From Rhodospirillaceae bacterium (lineage in GTDB: Bacteria > Pseudomonadota > Alphaproteobacteria > Rhodospirillales > Magnetospirillaceae), in NCBI GenBank assembly GCA_013349735.1, contig DUZC01000139.1, positions 1 through 6,093 of the forward strand: a stretch of 6,093 nt of DNA. The letters run 5' to 3'. The translations under genes and the position numbers were made by a program. The notes below the pieces were generated by a model, which searched no databases, was not told the DNA's origin, and saw nothing but the letters and a program-made list of their open reading frames with translations. Shown here piece by piece: positions 5,327-6,093 of this stretch. Each line of letters starts with the position of its first letter. Position 1 is the first letter of the stretch.

Positions 5327-6093
5327 TCACGCCGGCCGGATCTTGATGGATAATCACATCGGCAAAGGAAAAGGCGGCACGGATATTGGCCTCGACTTCA
5401 TCGCTGATGGCATGGGCTTTGATCAGACTGATTTCCGCATCCAGCACCAGGTGAAGCTGAATAAAACTGTGCAGCCCGGCCGACCGGGTGCGCAGGTCAT
5501 GAATATCCAGGACCGCGGGATGACTGCGGCAGATGGCCAGGATCTGCTGACGATCGGTCTCGGGAAATTCATGGTCCATCAGCAAATGCAGCGAGCGCCA
5601 GGCGATGACCACCGCGCCATAGACCAGAAAACCGGCGATTCCTAAAGCGAACAAGGGATCAGCCAGCGGCAAATCAAACCGACTGGAAAGCAAAAGCGAA
5701 ACAATGACACTGAGGTTCATCAGCAGATCGCCGGTGTAATGCAATTTATCCGCATCTACCGCCAAAGATTTGGTGCGTTTGACCACCAACCGCTGAAAAA
5801 ACACCAGAACGCCGGTTATGACGACGGAAAAAGCCATGACCGCAATGCCGATTTCCGGATTGCTGACCGGCGAGGGATGGAACAGGCGCGTTGAGGCTTC
5901 GCTGACCAGAAAACAGGCCGAGCCGGTGATAAAAGCAGCCTGACCCAGGCCGGCCAGCGGTTCGGCTTTACCATGGCCGAAGCGATGATCCTTATCCGCG
6001 GGCTGTAGCGCCTGGCGGACGGCCGCCAGATTGAGCAGCGAGGCGGCGGCATCGATGGTGGAATCGACCAATGTTGAAAGCAGCGCCACCGAT
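5301..6093 (-). CDS. Cation diffusion facilitator metal transporter, FieF-like (5' end outside the window)
   Basis: Inner-membrane proton-coupled exporter of divalent metal (Zn, Fe or similar). The frame is open to the window edge; the GTG at 6089 is an internal Val, not a start. By comparison with E. coli FieF about 36 N-terminal residues, including most of TM1, are missing. Numbering from that Val, metal site A is complete: Asp9 and Asp13 (VDSTID) in TM2, His117 and Asp121 (HYTGD) in TM5. The second site shows Asp32, His35 and His39 (ADKDHRFGHGKAE). The cytoplasmic domain keeps His197, His213, His248 and Asp250 (DIHDLRTR, IQLHL, IIHQDP). Hydrophobic segments TM2-TM6 lie at about 1-24, 46-69, 79-103, 117-135 and 143-170. 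The tail ends in a short proline-rich stretch (NEPPPAVP) encoded within the 26-bp overlap with the kinase/ATPase gene. The metal cannot be fixed from sequence, though site A has the Asp-Asp-His-Asp set seen in Zn/Fe exporters. Confidence 0.92.
   Translation of the reverse strand, partial: SVALLSTLVDSTIDAAASLLNLAAVRQALQPADKDHRFGHGKAEPLAGLGQAAFITGSACFLVSEASTRLFHPSPVSNPEIGIAVMAFSVVITGVLVFFQRLVVKRTKSLAVDADKLHYTGDLLMNLSVIVSLLLSSRFDLPLADPLFALGIAGFLVYGAVVIAWRSLHLLMDHEFPETDRQQILAICRSHPAVLDIHDLRTRSAGLHSFIQLHLVLDAEISLIKAHAISDEVEANIRAAFSFADVIIHQDPAGVNEPPPAVP

Noticed and set aside
5301..6089. GTG at 6089 as the true start of the CDF gene
   Set aside because: The frame stays open to the window edge. Alignment to FieF places this Val inside TM2, nine residues counting through the first metal-binding Asp, so the real start lies outside.

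Overview
The window looks like ordinary chromosomal sequence from an alphaproteobacterium, possibly of the Rhodospirillales/Magnetospirillum type. The main evidence is a Shemin-pathway 5-aminolevulinate synthase (ALAS) closely matching the alphaproteobacterial form. The GC-rich coding style and the types of the other genes are compatible with this. The genus is inference. No tRNA, rRNA, CRISPR array, transposase, integrase or phage gene was seen.

Layout. Positions 1-93 are the leader of hemA, with a possible promoter and a nested palindrome. hemA (ALAS, first step of haem/tetrapyrrole synthesis) is on + at 94-1305. A 230-bp intergenic region (1306-1535) holds two REP-like hairpins in opposite orientation, each starting with the tetranucleotide GTAG, and then a possible promoter for a PadR-type regulator on + (1536-2069). 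The rest is on the minus strand, read from right to left: a cation diffusion facilitator (CDF) metal transporter cut by the window edge (5301-6093), a fused aminoglycoside-phosphotransferase-like kinase/P-loop ATPase (3764-5326), a tandem universal stress protein (2839-3681), and a short-chain dehydrogenase/reductase (SDR, 2066-2806).

Gene relations. The CDF and kinase/ATPase genes overlap by 26 bp and are probably co-transcribed and translationally coupled. An 82-bp gap follows. It carries a perfect TATAAT -10 box on the minus strand, which probably starts a second transcript for the stress protein and, 32 bp later, the SDR. The SDR and the padR-like gene converge and overlap by 4 bp at their stop codons. 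The minus-strand set can be read loosely as metal efflux and stress functions, but no shared pathway can be shown from sequence. Nothing here amounts to a clearly new system. The items most worth a second look are the inverted GTAG-hairpin pair and the overlapping CDF-kinase/ATPase pair, whose second member is of unknown substrate.
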